The translations under genes and the position numbers were made by a program. Of a stretch of 64,000 nucleotides of DNA, positions 1 to 10,000 are shown in pieces; positions within the stretch are counted from its first letter, which is position 1; each line of letters opens with the position of its first letter. Under the pieces are notes generated by a model. That model made no database searches and had not been told where the DNA came from. It saw only the letters and a list, made by a program, of their open reading frames with translations. Source of the DNA: Cryobacterium sp. SO1 (lineage in GTDB: Bacteria > Actinomycetota > Actinomycetes > Actinomycetales > Microbacteriaceae); contig NZ_CP067394.1 of assembly GCF_004210215.2 (NCBI RefSeq), forward strand, positions 3,224,001 through 3,288,000, read 5' to 3'.

Positions 1-380
1 TAGGCGGACCAGTAGACCTCGCGGCGGCGGGCGTCGGTGACCACGAGCAGCGGGCCGGTATGGCCGGTGCGGTAGTGGCCGTAGGCGATGGCGTCGTGGC
101 TGACCACGGGAACCAGCGGCCGATCGATGCCGAGGGCGAAGACCCGGGCGGCGGCGATGCCGACGCGCAGGCCGGTGAACGGGCCGGGGCCCATGCCGCC
201 GACAACGCCGGAGAGCGCCGAGACGGGGATGCCGGCCTCGGTGAGGCACTCCTGGATGAGGCGGCCGACCACCTCGGCGTGGCGCATGGTGTCGGCGACG
301 CCGCGTTCGGCGATCACGCCCTGGGTCAGGTCGACGACGGCGACGCTGGTGCCGGCGGAGGTATCGATGGCGAGGAGCAC
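1..380 (-). CDS. tsaB: TsaB, t6A tRNA-modification subunit (3' part outside window)
   Basis: The reverse-strand reading frame starts VLLAIDTSAG and contains the TsaB motif GGMGPGPFTGLRVG, then runs off the left edge, so about 126 codons are present. TsaB is the inactive ASKHA-fold partner of TsaD; with TsaE it makes N6-threonylcarbamoyladenosine at position 37 of ANN-decoding tRNAs in the cytoplasm. I chose the GTG at 378-380 because it begins the conserved first strand and a TAGGCT -10 box lies exactly 6 nt upstream (387-392), the layout of a leaderless mRNA. No Shine-Dalgarno sequence is visible. tsaE is encoded nearby on the same strand, separated by a TauE-type gene. Confidence 0.9.
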   Translation of the reverse strand, partial: MLLAIDTSAGTSVAVVDLTQGVIAERGVADTMRHAEVVGRLIQECLTEAGIPVSALSGVVGGMGPGPFTGLRVGIAAARVFALGIDRPLVPVVSHDAIAYGHYRTGHTGPLLVVTDARRREVYWSA

Positions 381-665
381 CCGTCCAGCCTATTCGGCCC
401 CGGGCCATGCGCCCGCCGCGCGGGCCCGTCCGCCAACCCGCCCGCCAACCCCGCCCGCCCGCATCCGCCCGCCCGGGGTCGCCCTCGCCCGCCCTGTCCT
501 TCACAACTGTTTCCACTCCGGACAAATGGTCCCGGCACACCGGGTGCAATTGTCCGCATCGGGAACAGCTAGCGCAGGAACGGGCGCCGGCGGGGGCGGA
601 GACGGGGCGCGGACGGGGCAGGGGCGCGGAACGGGGCAGGGGCGAGGACGGCGGGGCGAGCGGCG
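381..665. other. Intergenic, GC-rich, low complexity
   Basis: No credible gene. The first half is a C-rich run of CGCCCGCC-like words; 570-660 is G-rich with short imperfect repeats of GGGGCAGGGGCG. The only ordered element is the inverted repeat at 519-556. A leaderless promoter for tsaB occupies 381-392. Confidence 0.6.
519..556. promoter_or_regulatory. Imperfect 17-bp inverted repeat upstream of tsaB
   Basis: Left arm 519-535 begins CGGACAAATG and right arm 540-556 ends CAATTGTCCG; 14 of 17 positions pair around a 4-nt loop. There is no T-run, so a simple intrinsic terminator for the TauE gene is unlikely. It may be an operator or an RNA hairpin between the TauE gene and tsaB. Confidence 0.3.
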
Positions 666-1469
666 CTAGGGACGCTTGGTGCGCAGGGCCCGCACGGTGA
701 GCTGGGCGGCGGCGAGCCCGAGCAGCACGGCGAAGAGGATGCTGGACAGCCGTGGCGGGATCAGCACCGCCAGCGCCACCCCGGGCACCGCCGCGATCGT
801 GGCGGCGACGCCCACCACAAGGCCGGCCGGCAGGTCAACGAGCCGGGCGCGGGCGTTCGCGATGGTGCCGACGATGCTCGTGGGCACCAGCACCAGCAGC
901 GAGGTGCCCTTGGCGATGAGGTCGCTCACGCCGAACACCGCCACGAGCGCCGGCACCGCGATCACTCCCCCGCCGATGCCGAACAGCCCGGATGCCACAC
1001 CCATCGCCAGGCCCAGCGCCAGATAGCCGAGCACCACGATCAGGCTCGGCTCGAGGGCGGCGCCGCGATCCGGTTCCACGATGAGCATGCGCACGGCCAC
1101 AACGACCAGCAGCGCGATGAAGAGCCAACGCAGCCAGAACAACGGGATGCGCCGCAACAGGTTCGTGCCGATCACCGATCCCACCACCGCCCCGGCGGCG
1201 ATGATCGCACCGGCAACCAGGTCGATGTGGCCGTTGACCAGGTAGGCGAGTGAGCCCACGATCGAGGTGGGCACGATGGCCGCGAGCGACGTCGTGGAGG
1301 CCCGGCGCTGGTCCATGCGGGCCAGCGAGATGAGCAGCGGCACCATCACGATGCCGCCGCCGACCCCGAACAGGCCGGAGAGCAGTCCGCCGATGAAGCC
1401 GGTCACGACGAGGGCGGTCCAGTACCAGGCTCGGGTGGGGCGGGAATCCCCCGGGCCGGATGAGGTCAT
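666..1469 (-). CDS. TauE/SafE family membrane permease
   Basis: 267 aa, about eight hydrophobic segments. The two family half-repeats are visible: GLLSGLFGVGGGIVMVP near residues 28-44 and GVASGLFGIGGGVIAVP near 157-173. TauE/SafE proteins are membrane transporters linked to sulfite, organosulfonate or other organic anion export; the substrate cannot be told from sequence. The start ATG overlaps the stop of the Alr-TsaE gene by 4 nt (ATGA), so translation is probably coupled. It sits between tsaE and tsaB in what is otherwise a t6A/cell-wall operon; I see no functional reason and suspect a hitchhiking gene. Confidence 0.85.
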   Translation of the reverse strand: MTSSGPGDSRPTRAWYWTALVVTGFIGGLLSGLFGVGGGIVMVPLLISLARMDQRRASTTSLAAIVPTSIVGSLAYLVNGHIDLVAGAIIAAGAVVGSVIGTNLLRRIPLFWLRWLFIALLVVVAVRMLIVEPDRGAALEPSLIVVLGYLALGLAMGVASGLFGIGGGVIAVPALVAVFGVSDLIAKGTSLLVLVPTSIVGTIANARARLVDLPAGLVVGVAATIAAVPGVALAVLIPPRLSSILFAVLLGLAAAQLTVRALRTKRP

Positions 1470-3463
1470 TCGAGTCCCCGGTCGGCACCGGCGGGGCCGG
1501 GAGGGCCGGAAGAGTCGGGAGGGCCGGAAGAGTCGGGAGGGCCGGAAGAGTCGGCAGGGCCGGCAGGGCCAGAAGAGTCGGCAGGGCCGGGCGAGTCGGC
1601 AGGGCCGGCGGGGCCAGAAGAGTCGGCAGGGCCGGGCAGCGAATCGAAGGTACCGCCTGCGGGGAGGCCGGGGCCGGCCTGCCAGCGTGGCCCGTGGCCG
1701 GTAACCGTCACCGTGCGCGGTTCCGGCAGGTCCAGGGCGGCTGCGTCATCGACGTCGGCGGCCGGGTCAGCCTGGGACGCCCCGACGGGACGCTCGATTT
1801 CCACGTCCAGCCAGGACTCGGTGATCCCGTCGAGCAGGCCGCGGCCCCACTCCACCACCACGATCGAGCGGGCGAAGTCGATGTCGAGGTCGTCGAGTTC
1901 CATGGCGCCGCTCAGCCTGTAGGCATCCACGTGCACCAGCGGCGGCCCGCCGACGGTGCTCGGATGCGTGCGGGCGAGCACAAAGGTGGGGCTGGTGACC
2001 GCGCCGCGCACACGCAACCCCTCACCGAGGCCGCGAGTGAAGGTGGTCTTGCCGGCGCCGAGCGGGCCGGTGAGCACCATCAGGTCACCGGCGCGCAACA
2101 GTCCGGCCAGCTCGAGTCCGAACGCGTGCATGGTGTCGGGGTCGGCGATGATCCGGCGCATCCCGGCTACGCCTCCGGGCTCTCGGCCGGATCCGCACCG
2201 GGGACGCCGGGCGAGTCGGAGACGTCGGAGTCGCCGGGCGTCGGGTGCGTCGGGTGCGTCAAAGGCGTCCGAGACGTCGGCGCCGCGTGCGCCGGGTGCG
2301 CCGGGTGCGCCGGGGACGCCCGGTGCGCCGACAGCACCGTTCTCCGGCACAGCGCCGACATAGCGGCGGGGCACCCGGGCGCCCACCCGGGTGACGATGT
2401 CGTAGTTGATGGTGCCGGCCGCCGCGCCCCACTCGGCGGCGGTGGGCACACCGGCCGCGGCGTCGCCGAACATCACGACGACGTCGCCGACGGTGACGGG
2501 ATCCGAGTCCACGTCGACGACGAACTGGTCCATGGCGACCCGGCCCACCACCGGATACTGGGTGCCGTTGATGGCCACCCTGGCGGTGTTCAGGGCCTGC
2601 CGGGGCACCCCGTCGGCGTAGCCCAGCGGCACCAGGGCGAGGGTGGTGTCGGCGGGGGCGCGCCACAGGTAGTCGTAGGAGACGCCCGCGCCGGCGGTGA
2701 CCTGTCGCACGGCGGCGACCCGGCCGCGCAGGGTCATGGCGGCGGTGAGGCCGAGGGCGGCGGCATCCTCATCGTCGAACGGGGACTGCCCGTAGATCCC
2801 GATGCCCAGTCGAACCATGTTGTACCGGGCGGCCGGCAGCCGCAGCGCGGCGGCCGTGGAGGCCAGGTGGGCGAGGTCCACGGTGAGGCCGGCGGCCGCC
2901 GCGGCGGCCAGGCCGCGGTCGAAGCTGGCGATGGCGGCGAGGTCGTCCTCCGCCGAGGTGTTGGCCAGGTGGCTGAACACGCCGCGCACGCGTAGCCGGC
3001 CGACCCGTTCGAACGCGGCGGCCAGGCCCAGCACCTCGGCCCAGTCCGCCTCGTCGACGCCGTTGCGGTTGAGGCCGGTCTCCAGTTTGATCTGCACGAA
3101 GGCCGAACGGCCCAGCACGGTGGCGGCCTCCGCGACCTGGCGCACCTGCAGCGCCGACGACAGGCCGAGGTCGACGCCGTCGGCGATGGCGGCGGCGAAG
3201 TCGGCGTCGGGGCCGTGCAGCCAGGCCAGCAGGGGCGCGTCGATGCCGGCGGCACGCAGGGCCAGGGCCTCGCTGATGTCGGCGACGCCGAGCCAGTTGG
3301 CTCCACCGGCGAGCGCGGCTCGGGCCACCGGCGCTGCACCGTGGCCGTACCCGTTGGCCTTGACCACGGCCATGGTGTGCCGGGTGCCGATCAGGCTGCG
3401 CAGGCGCGCCACGTTGGACTGCACGGCGGCCAGGTCGATGACGGCCTCACGGAAGTCGGTCAT
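1466..3463 (-). CDS. alr-tsaE: Alanine racemase-TsaE fusion protein
   Basis: One uninterrupted 665-aa frame. Residues 1-370 are a complete PLP-dependent alanine racemase, which makes D-alanine for peptidoglycan: the PLP lysine is K35 in AVVKANGYGHG and the second-domain tyrosine lies in GVSYDYLWRA. Residues about 371-434 are a low-complexity linker (Gly-Ala-Pro runs, then Asp-Ala, then Arg-rich). From Met435 (codon at 2161) there is a TsaE P-loop ATPase with Walker A TGPLGAGKTT, the t6A complex ATPase. The last 60 residues are Pro-Ala-Asp-Ser-Gly repeats absent from ordinary TsaE. A purine-rich CGGAGGCG 10-15 nt before Met435 could allow separate internal initiation of TsaE. The ATG overlaps the acpS stop by 4 nt. 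NCBI-style annotations of such a bifunctional protein exist; dual function here is inferred. Confidence 0.88.
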   Translation of the reverse strand: MTDFREAVIDLAAVQSNVARLRSLIGTRHTMAVVKANGYGHGAAPVARAALAGGANWLGVADISEALALRAAGIDAPLLAWLHGPDADFAAAIADGVDLGLSSALQVRQVAEAATVLGRSAFVQIKLETGLNRNGVDEADWAEVLGLAAAFERVGRLRVRGVFSHLANTSAEDDLAAIASFDRGLAAAAAAGLTVDLAHLASTAAALRLPAARYNMVRLGIGIYGQSPFDDEDAAALGLTAAMTLRGRVAAVRQVTAGAGVSYDYLWRAPADTTLALVPLGYADGVPRQALNTARVAINGTQYPVVGRVAMDQFVVDVDSDPVTVGDVVVMFGDAAAGVPTAAEWGAAAGTINYDIVTRVGARVPRRYVGAVPENGAVGAPGVPGAPGAPGARGADVSDAFDAPDAPDARRLRRLRLARRPRCGSGREPGGVAGMRRIIADPDTMHAFGLELAGLLRAGDLMVLTGPLGAGKTTFTRGLGEGLRVRGAVTSPTFVLARTHPSTVGGPPLVHVDAYRLSGAMELDDLDIDFARSIVVVEWGRGLLDGITESWLDVEIERPVGASQADPAADVDDAAALDLPEPRTVTVTGHGPRWQAGPGLPAGGTFDSLPGPADSSGPAGPADSPGPADSSGPAGPADSSGPPDSSGPPDSSGPPGPAGADRGLE
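1495..1640. repeat. In-frame 18/27-bp coding repeat at the TsaE C-terminus
   Basis: Units containing AGGGCCGGAAGAGTCGG recur at 18 bp, then as 27-bp variants, about seven in all. On the minus strand they encode the six- or nine-residue units SGPPDS and SGPAGPADS. Length is always a multiple of three, so expansion keeps the frame. Likely a disordered tail of variable length. Confidence 0.7.
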
Positions 3464-3816
3464 GCGTCTCCCTCCAAAACCACGAACGCGCAGGCAACAC
3501 CGGCGTCGTGGGTGAGGCTGAGGTGTGCGCTGGTGATGCCGCGGGCGACCAGCGCCGCCTGCAACACCCCGGTGAGGGCGAAGGACGGGTTGCCGTGCGA
3601 GTCCGAGATCACTTCCATCTCCTGCCAGCTGGCTCCCGCGCTGTCACCGAGGGCTTTGATCAGGGCCTCCTTGGCGGCGAACCTGGCCGCCAGGGAGTGT
3701 GTCGGCAGGGCGCGCTCAGCCGGCGCGAACAGCCTCGTCACCAGCCCGGGCGTGCGAGCCACCTGCCGGTCGAAGCGTGCCAGGTCGACGATGTCGACCC
3801 CGATGCCCTTGATCAT
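3460..3816 (-). CDS. acpS: Holo-[acyl-carrier-protein] synthase
   Basis: 118 aa, the normal length for AcpS. The start [15 protein letters not shown] and the motif [15 protein letters not shown] are the two magnesium/CoA-binding signatures of the family. It transfers 4'-phosphopantetheine from CoA to acyl carrier protein for fatty acid synthesis. Translation is coupled to alr-tsaE by a 4-nt ATGA overlap. It follows glmS on the same strand with a 116-nt gap that contains a 9-bp inverted repeat. Confidence 0.93.
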   Translation of the reverse strand: MIKGIGVDIVDLARFDRQVARTPGLVTRLFAPAERALPTHSLAARFAAKEALIKALGDSAGASWQEMEVISDSHGNPSFALTGVLQAALVARGITSAHLSLTHDAGVACAFVVLEGDA

Positions 3817-3851
3817 GCTCTGCTCGATCCCTGTCTGCCGGTTCGCACGGA

Positions 3852-3905
3852 ATGCCCAGGTCTCGGGCGGCGTCGCGAGGCGATGACGCGGCGAGCCCTG
3901 GGCAT
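3852..3905. promoter_or_regulatory. 9-bp inverted repeat between glmS and acpS
   Basis: ATGCCCAGG at 3852-3860 pairs perfectly with CCTGGGCAT at 3897-3905 across a 36-nt spacer. No T-run follows on either strand. It could stabilise or attenuate the glmS-acpS transcript; function unknown. Confidence 0.3.
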
Positions 3906-3932
3906 CCGTGGCCTGATTCGTCTGCGGCCGGG

Positions 3933-5783
3933 TTATTCGACCGTGACGGACTTCGCCAGGTTGCGCGGCTGGTCGACGTCGAGGCCCTTGGCGGTGGCCA
4001 GCTCGATGGCGAACATCTGCAGCGGCACCACGGCGAGCAGCGGCTCGAACAGGGGCCCGGCGAGCGGGATGTGGAACACGGTGTCGGCGAACGGCAGCAC
4101 CGCCGCGTCGCCCTGCTCGGCGATCGCGATGATGCGGGCGCCGCGGGCGCGGATCTCCTGGATGTTGGAGACCACCTTGGGGTGCAGGTGCGCGGAGCCG
4201 CGCGGGCTCGGCACCACGACGAAGACCGGCTGGCCGGGCTCGATCAGCGCGATCGGGCCGTGCTTGAGCTCGCCCGCGGCGAAGCCCTCGGCGTGGATGT
4301 AGGCGAGTTCCTTGAGCTTGAGCGCACCCTCGAGCGCGATCGGGAAGCCGACGTGGCGGCCGAGGAAGAGCACGGCGCGCGAGTCGGTCATCCATACCGC
4401 GAGCTGTCGCACGGCGTCGCCCTGCAGCAGGGTGGTGGCGATCTTCTCCGGGATGGCCTGCAGTTCGACAACCTGCTCGGCCAGTTCGTCCAGCGACAGG
4501 GTGCCCCGCACCCGGGCCAGGTGCAGCGCGAAGAGGTACAGCGCGGCGATCTGGCCGGTGAAGCCCTTCGTCGATGCGACGGCGACCTCGGGGCCGGCGT
4601 GGGTGTAGATCACGGCGTCGGATTCGCGTGGGATGGTGGCGCCCTGGGTGTTGCAGATCGAGATGGCCTTGGCGCCGGCCTCGCGGGCGTACTTCACGGC
4701 CATCAGGGTGTCCATGGTCTCGCCGGACTGGCTGATCGAGATCACCAAGGTATCCGCGGTGAGCACCGGGTCGCGGTAGCGGAACTCGTGGCTGAGTTCG
4801 ACATCCACGGGCACCTTGGCCCACTTCTCGATGGCGTACTTGGCGGTCTGACCGGCGTAGGCGGCGGTACCGCAAGCCACGATCACGATGCGGCGGATGT
4901 CGGCGAGCACGTCGTCGCCGAAGGCCTCGAGTTCGGGCACCACGGCCTGGCCGTCGTGGATGCGGCCGCGCAGGGTGTTGGTGACGGCATCCGGCTGCTC
5001 GGAGATCTCCTTGGCCATGAAGCTGGACCAGCCGCCCTTTTCACTGGCGGAGGCGTCCCAGGCGATGTCGAATTCTTCGACCTCGACGGGAGCGCCGAAG
5101 AAGTCGGTGACGGTGACGAGGTCCGGCGTGATGGTCACGATCTGGTCCTGGCCGATCGCGACGGCCCGGCGGGTGTACTCCACGAACGCGGCAACGTCGG
5201 AGCCGAGGAAGTTCTCGCCGTCGCCCAGGCCGATCACCAGCGGAGAGTTGCGGCGGGCGCCGACGACGACGCCGGGCTGGTCCTGGTGCACGGCGAGCAG
5301 CGTGAACGCGCCGTCCAGGCGCGCGACGACGGTGCGGAACGCTTCACCAAGGTCGCCGAGGCGCTGGTATTCGCGGCCGAGCAGCACCGCGGCCACCTCG
5401 GTGTCGGTTTCGCTCTCGAAGACGTAGCCCTCCGCGAGGAGCTCGTCCTTCAGCGGCGAGAAGTTCTCGATGATGCCGTTGTGGATCAGGGCGAGCTTGC
5501 CGTTGTCGCCCAGGTGCGGGTGCGCGTTCTGGTCGGTGGGACCACCGTGGGTGGCCCACCGGGTGTGTCCGATGCCGGTGCGCCCGTTGTTGATCGGGTG
5601 CGCCTCGAGCTCGGCGGCGAGCACGGCGAGCTTGCCGGCGCGCTTGGCGGTGTTGAGCACACCGGCATCGTCGATCACCGCGATTCCCGCAGAGTCGTAG
5701 CCCCGGTACTCAAGTCGACGCAACCCTCCCATGAGGACCTCGACGCTTTTGTTATCTCCGACATATCCCACGATTCCGCACAT
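3933..5783 (-). CDS. glmS: Glutamine-fructose-6-phosphate aminotransferase (isomerising)
   Basis: 616 aa, full length. It starts MCGIVGYVG, with Cys2 as the N-terminal nucleophile of the glutaminase domain. Two SIS isomerase domains follow ([10 protein letters not shown] and [16 protein letters not shown]), and the end KSVTVE is the conserved C-tail. It makes glucosamine-6-phosphate, the first step to UDP-GlcNAc; GlmM for the next step is at 19-20 kb. The ATG at 5783 is set by homology and by a TAAAAT -10 box ending 8 nt upstream, so the mRNA is probably leaderless. I see no glmS ribozyme, which is in any case a Firmicutes feature. Confidence 0.96.
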   Translation of the reverse strand: MCGIVGYVGDNKSVEVLMGGLRRLEYRGYDSAGIAVIDDAGVLNTAKRAGKLAVLAAELEAHPINNGRTGIGHTRWATHGGPTDQNAHPHLGDNGKLALIHNGIIENFSPLKDELLAEGYVFESETDTEVAAVLLGREYQRLGDLGEAFRTVVARLDGAFTLLAVHQDQPGVVVGARRNSPLVIGLGDGENFLGSDVAAFVEYTRRAVAIGQDQIVTITPDLVTVTDFFGAPVEVEEFDIAWDASASEKGGWSSFMAKEISEQPDAVTNTLRGRIHDGQAVVPELEAFGDDVLADIRRIVIVACGTAAYAGQTAKYAIEKWAKVPVDVELSHEFRYRDPVLTADTLVISISQSGETMDTLMAVKYAREAGAKAISICNTQGATIPRESDAVIYTHAGPEVAVASTKGFTGQIAALYLFALHLARVRGTLSLDELAEQVVELQAIPEKIATTLLQGDAVRQLAVWMTDSRAVLFLGRHVGFPIALEGALKLKELAYIHAEGFAAGELKHGPIALIEPGQPVFVVVPSPRGSAHLHPKVVSNIQEIRARGARIIAIAEQGDAAVLPFADTVFHIPLAGPLFEPLLAVVPLQMFAIELATAKGLDVDQPRNLAKSVTVE

Positions 5784-5816
5784 GGCCCTGATTTTAGTCG
5801 CACTATGCTTGGGTCG
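5784..5816. promoter_or_regulatory. Divergent leaderless promoters for glmS and coaA
   Basis: The 33 bp between the two ATGs hold one -10 box per strand. On the minus strand TAAAAT (5791-5796) is followed by 7 nt and the glmS ATG. On the plus strand TATGCT (5804-5809) is followed by 7 nt and the coaA ATG. Neither gene has room for a Shine-Dalgarno sequence. The two boxes are 7 bp apart, so polymerases would compete. No clear -35 hexamer is seen. Confidence 0.65.
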
Positions 5817-6773
5817 ATGTCCGAGCCGGTGGTGAGCCCCAGTAACAACGGTCACAGCACCCCCTTCGTGGAGCTCGACCGTGCTGTGTGGGCATCGCTT
5901 GCACCCTCCACCCGGCTGCCGTTGCGGGAGACCGAAGTGGTGCAGCTGCGCGGCCTGGGCGAGCCGCTCGACATCAACGAGGTGTCGGATGTCTACCTGC
6001 CGCTGAGCAGGCTGCTCAACCTGTATGCCGCGGGGGCCCGCAAGTTGCACCGCGACACCAGCGACTTCCTGGGCGAACGCGCCCAGCGCACCCCGTTCGT
6101 GATCGGCGTGGCCGGCTCCGTCGCCGTGGGCAAGTCCACCATCGCCCGGCTGCTGCGGGAGCTGCTGGCCCGCTGGGAAGACACCCCCCGGGTGGAACTG
6201 GTCACCACCGACGGCTTCCTCTTTCCCAACGCCGAACTGGCCCGCCGCGGCCTGATGGAGCGCAAGGGTTTCCCGGAGGCCTACGACCGGCGGGCACTGC
6301 TGCGCTTCGTCAGCGCCATCAAGAGCGGCGCCGCCGAGGTGCGCGCCCCGTTCTACTCGCACCTGAACTACGACATCGTGCCAGACGCGCAGGTCGTCGT
6401 GCGTCAGCCGGACATCCTCATCGTCGAGGGTCTGAACGTGCTGCAGCCTCCCGCGCCCGGCCACGGCCTCGCGGTGAGCGACCTGTTCGACTTCACCATC
6501 TACGTGGATGCGCGCACCGCCGACATCTCGCGCTGGTACGAGGAGCGGTTCCTGCGCCTGCAGCGCGGCGCGTTCACCAACCCGAAGTCGTTCTTCCACC
6601 GTTTCGCCTCCCTCAGCGAAGACGAGGCCCGGGCCCGCGCCCGCACCATCTGGGGCACCATCAACGAGCCCAACCTGCTGCAGAACATCCGCCCCACCCG
6701 GTCGCGGGCCACTCTGGTCCTGCGTAAGGCCTCCGACCACACCGTCGACAAGGTGCTGCTGCGCAAGGTCTGA
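5817..6773 (+). CDS. coaA: Pantothenate kinase, type I
   Basis: 318 aa from the ATG at 5817, the normal size for CoaA. Walker A is [12 protein letters not shown]; other family motifs are [20 protein letters not shown] and the C-terminal [17 protein letters not shown]. It phosphorylates pantothenate, the first committed step of coenzyme A synthesis; AcpS, encoded nearby, consumes CoA. An in-frame ATG at 5805 would add four residues, but it lies inside the apparent -10 box, so 5817 is preferred. Confidence 0.95.
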   Translation: MSEPVVSPSNNGHSTPFVELDRAVWASLAPSTRLPLRETEVVQLRGLGEPLDINEVSDVYLPLSRLLNLYAAGARKLHRDTSDFLGERAQRTPFVIGVAGSVAVGKSTIARLLRELLARWEDTPRVELVTTDGFLFPNAELARRGLMERKGFPEAYDRRALLRFVSAIKSGAAEVRAPFYSHLNYDIVPDAQVVVRQPDILIVEGLNVLQPPAPGHGLAVSDLFDFTIYVDARTADISRWYEERFLRLQRGAFTNPKSFFHRFASLSEDEARARARTIWGTINEPNLLQNIRPTRSRATLVLRKASDHTVDKVLLRKV

Positions 6774-6784
6774 CCGGCGGCCTG

Positions 6785-6957
6785 CGCACGGGATCTCGAC
6801 GAGCTCGATCAACGCGGGACCGGGATACTCAGGCCGACGCACGGGATCTCGACGAGCTCGATCAACGTGGGACCGGGATACTCAGGCCGGCGCACGGGAT
6901 CTCGACGAGCTCGATCAACGTGGGACGAGCTCGATCAACGTGGGACCGGGATACTCA
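6785..6957 (+). repeat. Tandem array of a 53-54 bp dispersed repeat
   Basis: Three full units (starting near 6785, 6839 and 6892) and one truncated unit share the core ATCTCGACGAGCTCGATCAA followed by CGTGGGACCGGGATACTCA. The spacing is 53-54 bp. The same core occurs at 18.8, 28.35, 36.3-37.6, 40.5 and 50.5-50.9 kb. This array marks the left edge of an accessory block that ends with the related array at 18836. There is no gene in 6774-7045. Confidence 0.85.
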
Positions 6958-6997
6958 TTGCAAACGCTTGCACTACGCCCCCGCACGGGGGTAGCCT
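6958..6997 (+). promoter_or_regulatory. LacI-type operator overlapping the amylopullulanase promoter
   Basis: TGCAAACGCTTGCA at 6959-6972 is a near-perfect palindrome of the LacI/GalR operator type. It overlaps a TTGCAC -35 hexamer (6968-6973), which is followed by 18 nt and a TAGCCT -10 box (6992-6997). A CCCCCGCACGGGGG hairpin fills the spacer. Repression relieved by a maltodextrin-responsive LacI-family regulator is inferred; the regulator is not in the window. Confidence 0.6.
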
Positions 6998-7045
6998 CTG
7001 ACCGTTGTGTTTATTGCGCCGTCCGGCGCCCAACGGGGGAAGTCA

Positions 7046-10000
7046 ATGCTGACTAAGAGAATCGCCGCACGCCGACTACTGGCCACGATCGGATCGGGGG
7101 CGATTCTCGCATCCGGGCTCGTCTTCGCACCCGTTGCAGCGGCAGCGGCCACTCCGACCGTCGCCCTCGTGGGCAGCCTGCAAACCGAACTCGGCTGCGG
7201 CGAAGACTGGGCACCGGCCTGCGCGGCGACCGAACTGGTCCCGACCGGCACCGAGGGGGTCTGGGCGGCAGAGTTCACCCTCCCCGCCGGCAGCTACGAC
7301 TACAAGGTGGCCCTCGACGACAGCTGGGATGTCACCTACGGCCTGGACGGCGGAGCCGACAACATCCCCGTGACCATCGCGGGCGAAAGCACCCTGCGGT
7401 TCAGCTTCGACCTCGCCAAGAAGCGGGTCGGTTTGGAAGCGCTGTCCCTCGCCGGACCATACTCGGAGGCGGACGCGTCGCTGGCGACGGAGCCGATCCG
7501 CCAGCCCGGCAGCGACGAGCAGTTCTACTTCGTGATGACCGACCGGTTCAAGGACGGCGACCCGACCAACAACACCGCCGGCCTCGGTTCCGACCCGATG
7601 GTCTCCGGCTTCGACCCGACCGACAAGGGCTTCTACAACGGCGGCGACCTGGCGGGTCTCCGCTCCTCCCTCGACTACATCGAGGGGCTCGGCACCTCCG
7701 CCCTCTGGCTCACGCCCTCGTTCATGAACAACCCAGTGCAGGGCGAGGGAGACAACGCCTCGGCCGGCTACCACGGCTACTGGATCAGCGACTTCACCCG
7801 CATCGATCCGCACTTGGGCACCAACGCCGAACTCGAGGCGCTCATCGCCGACGCGCACGCCCGCGGCATCAAGGTCTATTTCGACATCATCACCAACCAC
7901 ACCGCCGACCTGATCGACAACGCGGAGAAGACCTACAGCTACATCGACAAGGCCGCGTCCCCGTACACGACTGCCGCCGGGGACGCCTTCGATCCCGCCG
8001 ACTACGCCGGTACGGATGAATTCCCCGAGCTGGACACCACCTCCTTTCCGTACACGCCGACCGTGACCCCGGCCAACGCCGATCGCAAGGTCCCCGCCTG
8101 GCTGAACGACCCCACCAAGTACCACAACCGCGGCGACTCGACCTTCGAGGGAGAGAGCGCCCTGGACGGTGACTTCTCCGGCCTGGACGACCTGATGACC
8201 GAAGACCCCGCCGTCGTCAACGGCTTCATCGACGTCTACAAGACCTGGGTCGACCTCGGCATCGACGGGTTCCGCATCGACACCGTCAAGCACGTCAACC
8301 TCGAGTTCTGGCAGACCTGGTCCACCGCGGTGCGGGACTACGCACACGCCCAGGGCAAGCCGGACTTCTTCATGTTCGGCGAGGTCTACGACGCGGATGC
8401 CGCCAAGACCTCCCCATACGTGCGCGACACCGACCTCAGCTCGGTGCTCGACTTCGGATTCCAGTCGCAGGCCACCAGCTTCGCGGCCGGCAACTCGGCC
8501 AAGGGCCTCAGCCAGCTGTACGCCAGCGACGACCGGTACACCACCCCCGACTCCAACGCCTACGCCCTGCCCACCTTCCTCGGCAACCACGACATGGGTC
8601 GCATCGGCTCGTTCCTGAAGAACTCCGATTCGCCGGTGCAGCGCGACAAGCTCGCCCACGAGCTGATGTACCTCACCCGCGGCCAGCCGGTCGTGTATTA
8701 CGGCGACGAGCAGGGCTTCGCCGGCTCCGGCGGCGACAAGGACGCCCGCCAGTCCCTCTTCGCCAGCCAGGTCAGCGATTACACCGACCAGCCGTTGATC
8801 ACGGGAGAGACAGCGGGTTCGGTTGACAGGTTCGGCGTGGATGGTCCGCTGTACACCCACATCAGCGCGCTGTCCGCGCTCCGCGCCGAGCACCCAGCCC
8901 TGGCCACCGGTTCCCAGATCGAGCGCTACACCGACACCGGCGCCGGCGTGTACGCCTTCAGCCGGGTGGATCGCACCGAAAAGGTCGAGCACCTCGTCGC
9001 CGTCAACAACTCGGCCGACGCCAAGACCGTCACCGTGCCCACCCTCACTGATGGTGCAGCCTTCTCGGTGCTCTACGGCGCCGGAACCGCCGCGACCGCC
9101 ACCGCCACAGGTGACCTCGAGGTGACCGTTCCCGCGCTCGGGTCGGTCGTTCTTGTCGCCGACCGCACGGTCACGGCGCCCACCGCAGCCACCGCGATCA
9201 CGGTCGCCGCCCCGACGGCCGGCGCCGGCGTCTCCGGGGTCTCACCCGTTGGCGCGACCGTCGACGAGGGCACCTGGGCCGAAACCGGCTTCGCCTGGCG
9301 CGTGGTCGGCTCCCCAGACTGGACCCCCCTCGGTACCGCAGAAGACACCACACCCCGGGTCTTCCACGACACGATGGGCCTGGCCACGGGCACCCTGGTG
9401 GAGTACCGCGCGGTGACCACGGATGCCGCCGGCCAGCGCGCCGCAGCCTCCACCTACGCATCCGTCGGCAACACAGTTGCCCTCACCGAAGCCAGCACCC
9501 CCACCCCCGCCCTCGAGCTGGTCACGGTGGCCGGCGACCTGGACTCGGAGATCGGCTGCGCGGGCGACTGGCAGCCCGGCTGTGAAGCCGCCAAGCTCAC
9601 CCAGCGTGCCGACGGCATTTACGCCGGCACCTTCGACCTGCCGGCCGGAACCTACGAATACAAGATCGCGATCAACGGCTCCTGGGATGTCAACTACGGG
9701 GCCGGCGGAGTGCCGAACGGCTCGAACGTCTCCTTCACCGCCCCCGGCGGACCCGTGACGTTCTACTTCGACCCGCGCAACAACTTCTTCCAGAACACCG
9801 CGCAGGGACCGATGGTGGTCGCCGCCGGTTCCTTCCAGGAGGAGGCCGGATGCCCAGCGGATTGGAAACCCGACTGCCTCGCCACCTGGCTGCAGGACAT
9901 CGACGGCGACGGCATCCTCACCTGGAGCACGAGCACCCTGCCCACCGGCAGCTACGAAGGCAAGGTGGCTCACAACCTCGGTTGGGACGAGAACTACGGC

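Noticed and set aside
5784..5900. glmS ribozyme
   Set aside because: Only 33 bp separate glmS from coaA and the transcript seems leaderless; the ribozyme is a Firmicutes-type element of over 100 nt.
3852..6773. Very long open frames opposite to glmS, alr, the amylopullulanase and the acyltransferase (500-980 codons)
   Set aside because: They mirror strongly conserved genes on the other strand, have GC-driven codon patterns without any recognisable family, and arise because stop codons are rare in high-GC DNA.
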